64,000 nucleotides of DNA from Oscillospiraceae bacterium (GTDB lineage Bacteria > Bacillota > Clostridia > Saccharofermentanales > Saccharofermentanaceae), in the NCBI GenBank assembly GCA_902782125.1, contig CACZMA010000004.1, forward strand, positions 310,001 to 374,000. Direction: 5' to 3'. This document shows, piece after piece, positions 63,356-64,000 of the stretch. Under the pieces are notes generated by a model that saw only the letters and a list, made by a program, of their open reading frames with translations, was not told the origin of the DNA and searched no databases. The position numbers were made by a program, and so were the translations under genes. Within the stretch, counting starts at the first letter, position 1. Every line of letters begins with the position of its first letter.

Positions 63356-64000
63356 TTAACCGAAGAGCTTGAAGTTCCTGATGATAGGAGCGATCGTGTT
63401 TGCGACTGTGGACATAAGCTTGATGAAGATGTCCAGAGCAACGCCTACAACGTCCTTACGTGTATCACCGATCGTATCACCGGTAACGGAAGCCTTGTGC
63501 GCGGGAGAACCCTTGCCGTGGCCCTCGAGCATACCCTGCTCGATATACTTCTTAGCGTTATCGAATGCACCGCCGGAGTTACCCATGAAGATAGCTCTCG
63601 GGATAGCAACGATAGTAGCACCTACGAGGATACCGCCTACGAACTCAACGCCGAGGATAAGACCGCCAACGATAGGAATGAGAAGTGCGAGAACCGAAGG
63701 AAGAACCATTCTGTGGATAGCTTCCTTAGCTGCCATCTCGATCATCATGTTGTAGTCAGGCTTAGCCTTACCATCGAGAACTTCCTGTGTCATCTGCTTA
63801 TCACCGACATCAGCCATGATCTTAGCTGCGTCGATCGTGTTATCCGTGAGGATAGCGCAGAAGTACTCAACGAGCGCACCGCCGAGGATACCGCCGGCTA
63901 CGACGAAGAATGAAGCGAAGTTAAGGGACAGAGGCTCACCAACTGTTGTGTAGTTACCAACGTAAGCCATGATGAGGGAAACTGTAGCGAATGCTGCAGA
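63356..64000 (-). CDS. hppA: Membrane-bound cation-pumping pyrophosphatase (C-terminal part)
   Basis: Integral membrane enzyme that couples PPi hydrolysis to H+ or Na+ export. Only the C-terminal 214 residues are in the window; the frame is open through the right edge and the ATG at 63970 is internal. Family marks: GNSGGAFDNAKKYIEQG and GKGSPAHKASVTGDTIGDTRKD, plus helices around ASFFVVAGGILGG, VLPSVLALLIPIVGG and VGGILVGATIVAI. The K+-dependence and ion-specificity sites lie outside, so pump type cannot be told. Confidence 0.95.
   Translation of the reverse strand, partial: SAAFATVSLIMAYVGNYTTVGEPLSLNFASFFVVAGGILGGALVEYFCAILTDNTIDAAKIMADVGDKQMTQEVLDGKAKPDYNMMIEMAAKEAIHRMVLPSVLALLIPIVGGLILGVEFVGGILVGATIVAIPRAIFMGNSGGAFDNAKKYIEQGMLEGHGKGSPAHKASVTGDTIGDTRKDVVGVALDIFIKLMSTVANTIAPIIRNFKLFG

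Overview
The window looks like ordinary chromosome from an anaerobic, moderate-GC member of the Bacillota, class Clostridia. Pointers are a type B dihydroorotate dehydrogenase (PyrK + PyrD), a single-chain PurL of about 1260 residues, a ZapA/U32 gene pair, the UPF0210/UPF0237 pair, an acyl-ACP thioesterase, 2-hydroxyacyl-CoA dehydratase-type oxygen-sensitive iron-sulfur proteins, a membrane pyrophosphatase, a CIRCE-controlled groESL operon and strong GGAGG ribosome binding sites. I do not claim a genus. I see no rRNA, tRNA, CRISPR array, insertion sequence or prophage, and no gene-free stretch above 300 bases.

Layout. 1-6321 (+): pyrCFKDE and an acyl-CoA synthetase, all overlapping or nearly so. 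6384-10454 (+): tldD, pmbA and an O-acetylhomoserine sulfhydrylase-type gene, followed by a small membrane protein. 11223-25112 (-): a long co-directional run of aminotransferase, htpG, purL, rsmA, zapA-like, U32, dut, a defective alpha/beta hydrolase, tsaD, smpB and vanZ-like. 25353-28896 (+): argG, two GNAT acetyltransferases and argH, with a promoter and ARG box in front. 28943-31228 (-): three paralogous zinc-ribbon membrane proteins and a lipoprotein. 31292-45946 (-): a run holding a GH13 glycosidase, UPF0210/UPF0237, two unrelated FAD proteins, a CYTH protein, and a Gld-type ABC transporter cluster with DUF4340- and DUF5711-like partners, headed by a thioesterase. 46119-50656 (-): groESL, an LCP cell-wall ligase and galE. 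50784-53080 (+): a two-component system. 53156-62791 (-): pnp, then a tightly packed seven-gene unit. The right edge has rpsO and the end of hppA.

How the genes fit together. The pyr block covers the pyrimidine pathway from dihydroorotase to UMP. The arg block makes arginine from citrulline under a probable ArgR operator. GroESL has a perfect CIRCE element (HrcA control). rsmA, tsaD, smpB, rpsO and pnp serve translation and RNA turnover. LCP, galE and the VanZ-like protein belong to the envelope.

The most unusual parts are: (1) nadE, two HgdB/HgdA-like subunits, their ATPase activator, gcvH, a shortened lplA and lpdA, seven genes with at most 7 bases between neighbours, which links a lipoyl/NADH redox relay to an orphan dehydratase-like iron-sulfur system; (2) a membrane-anchored alpha/beta hydrolase that has lost its nucleophile and catalytic histidine; (3) the Gld-like ABC/DUF4340/DUF5711 cluster of unknown cargo; (4) a folded element just after groL; (5) structured leaders before pnp and rpsO; and (6) a hairpin in front of tldD that holds that gene's ribosome binding site.
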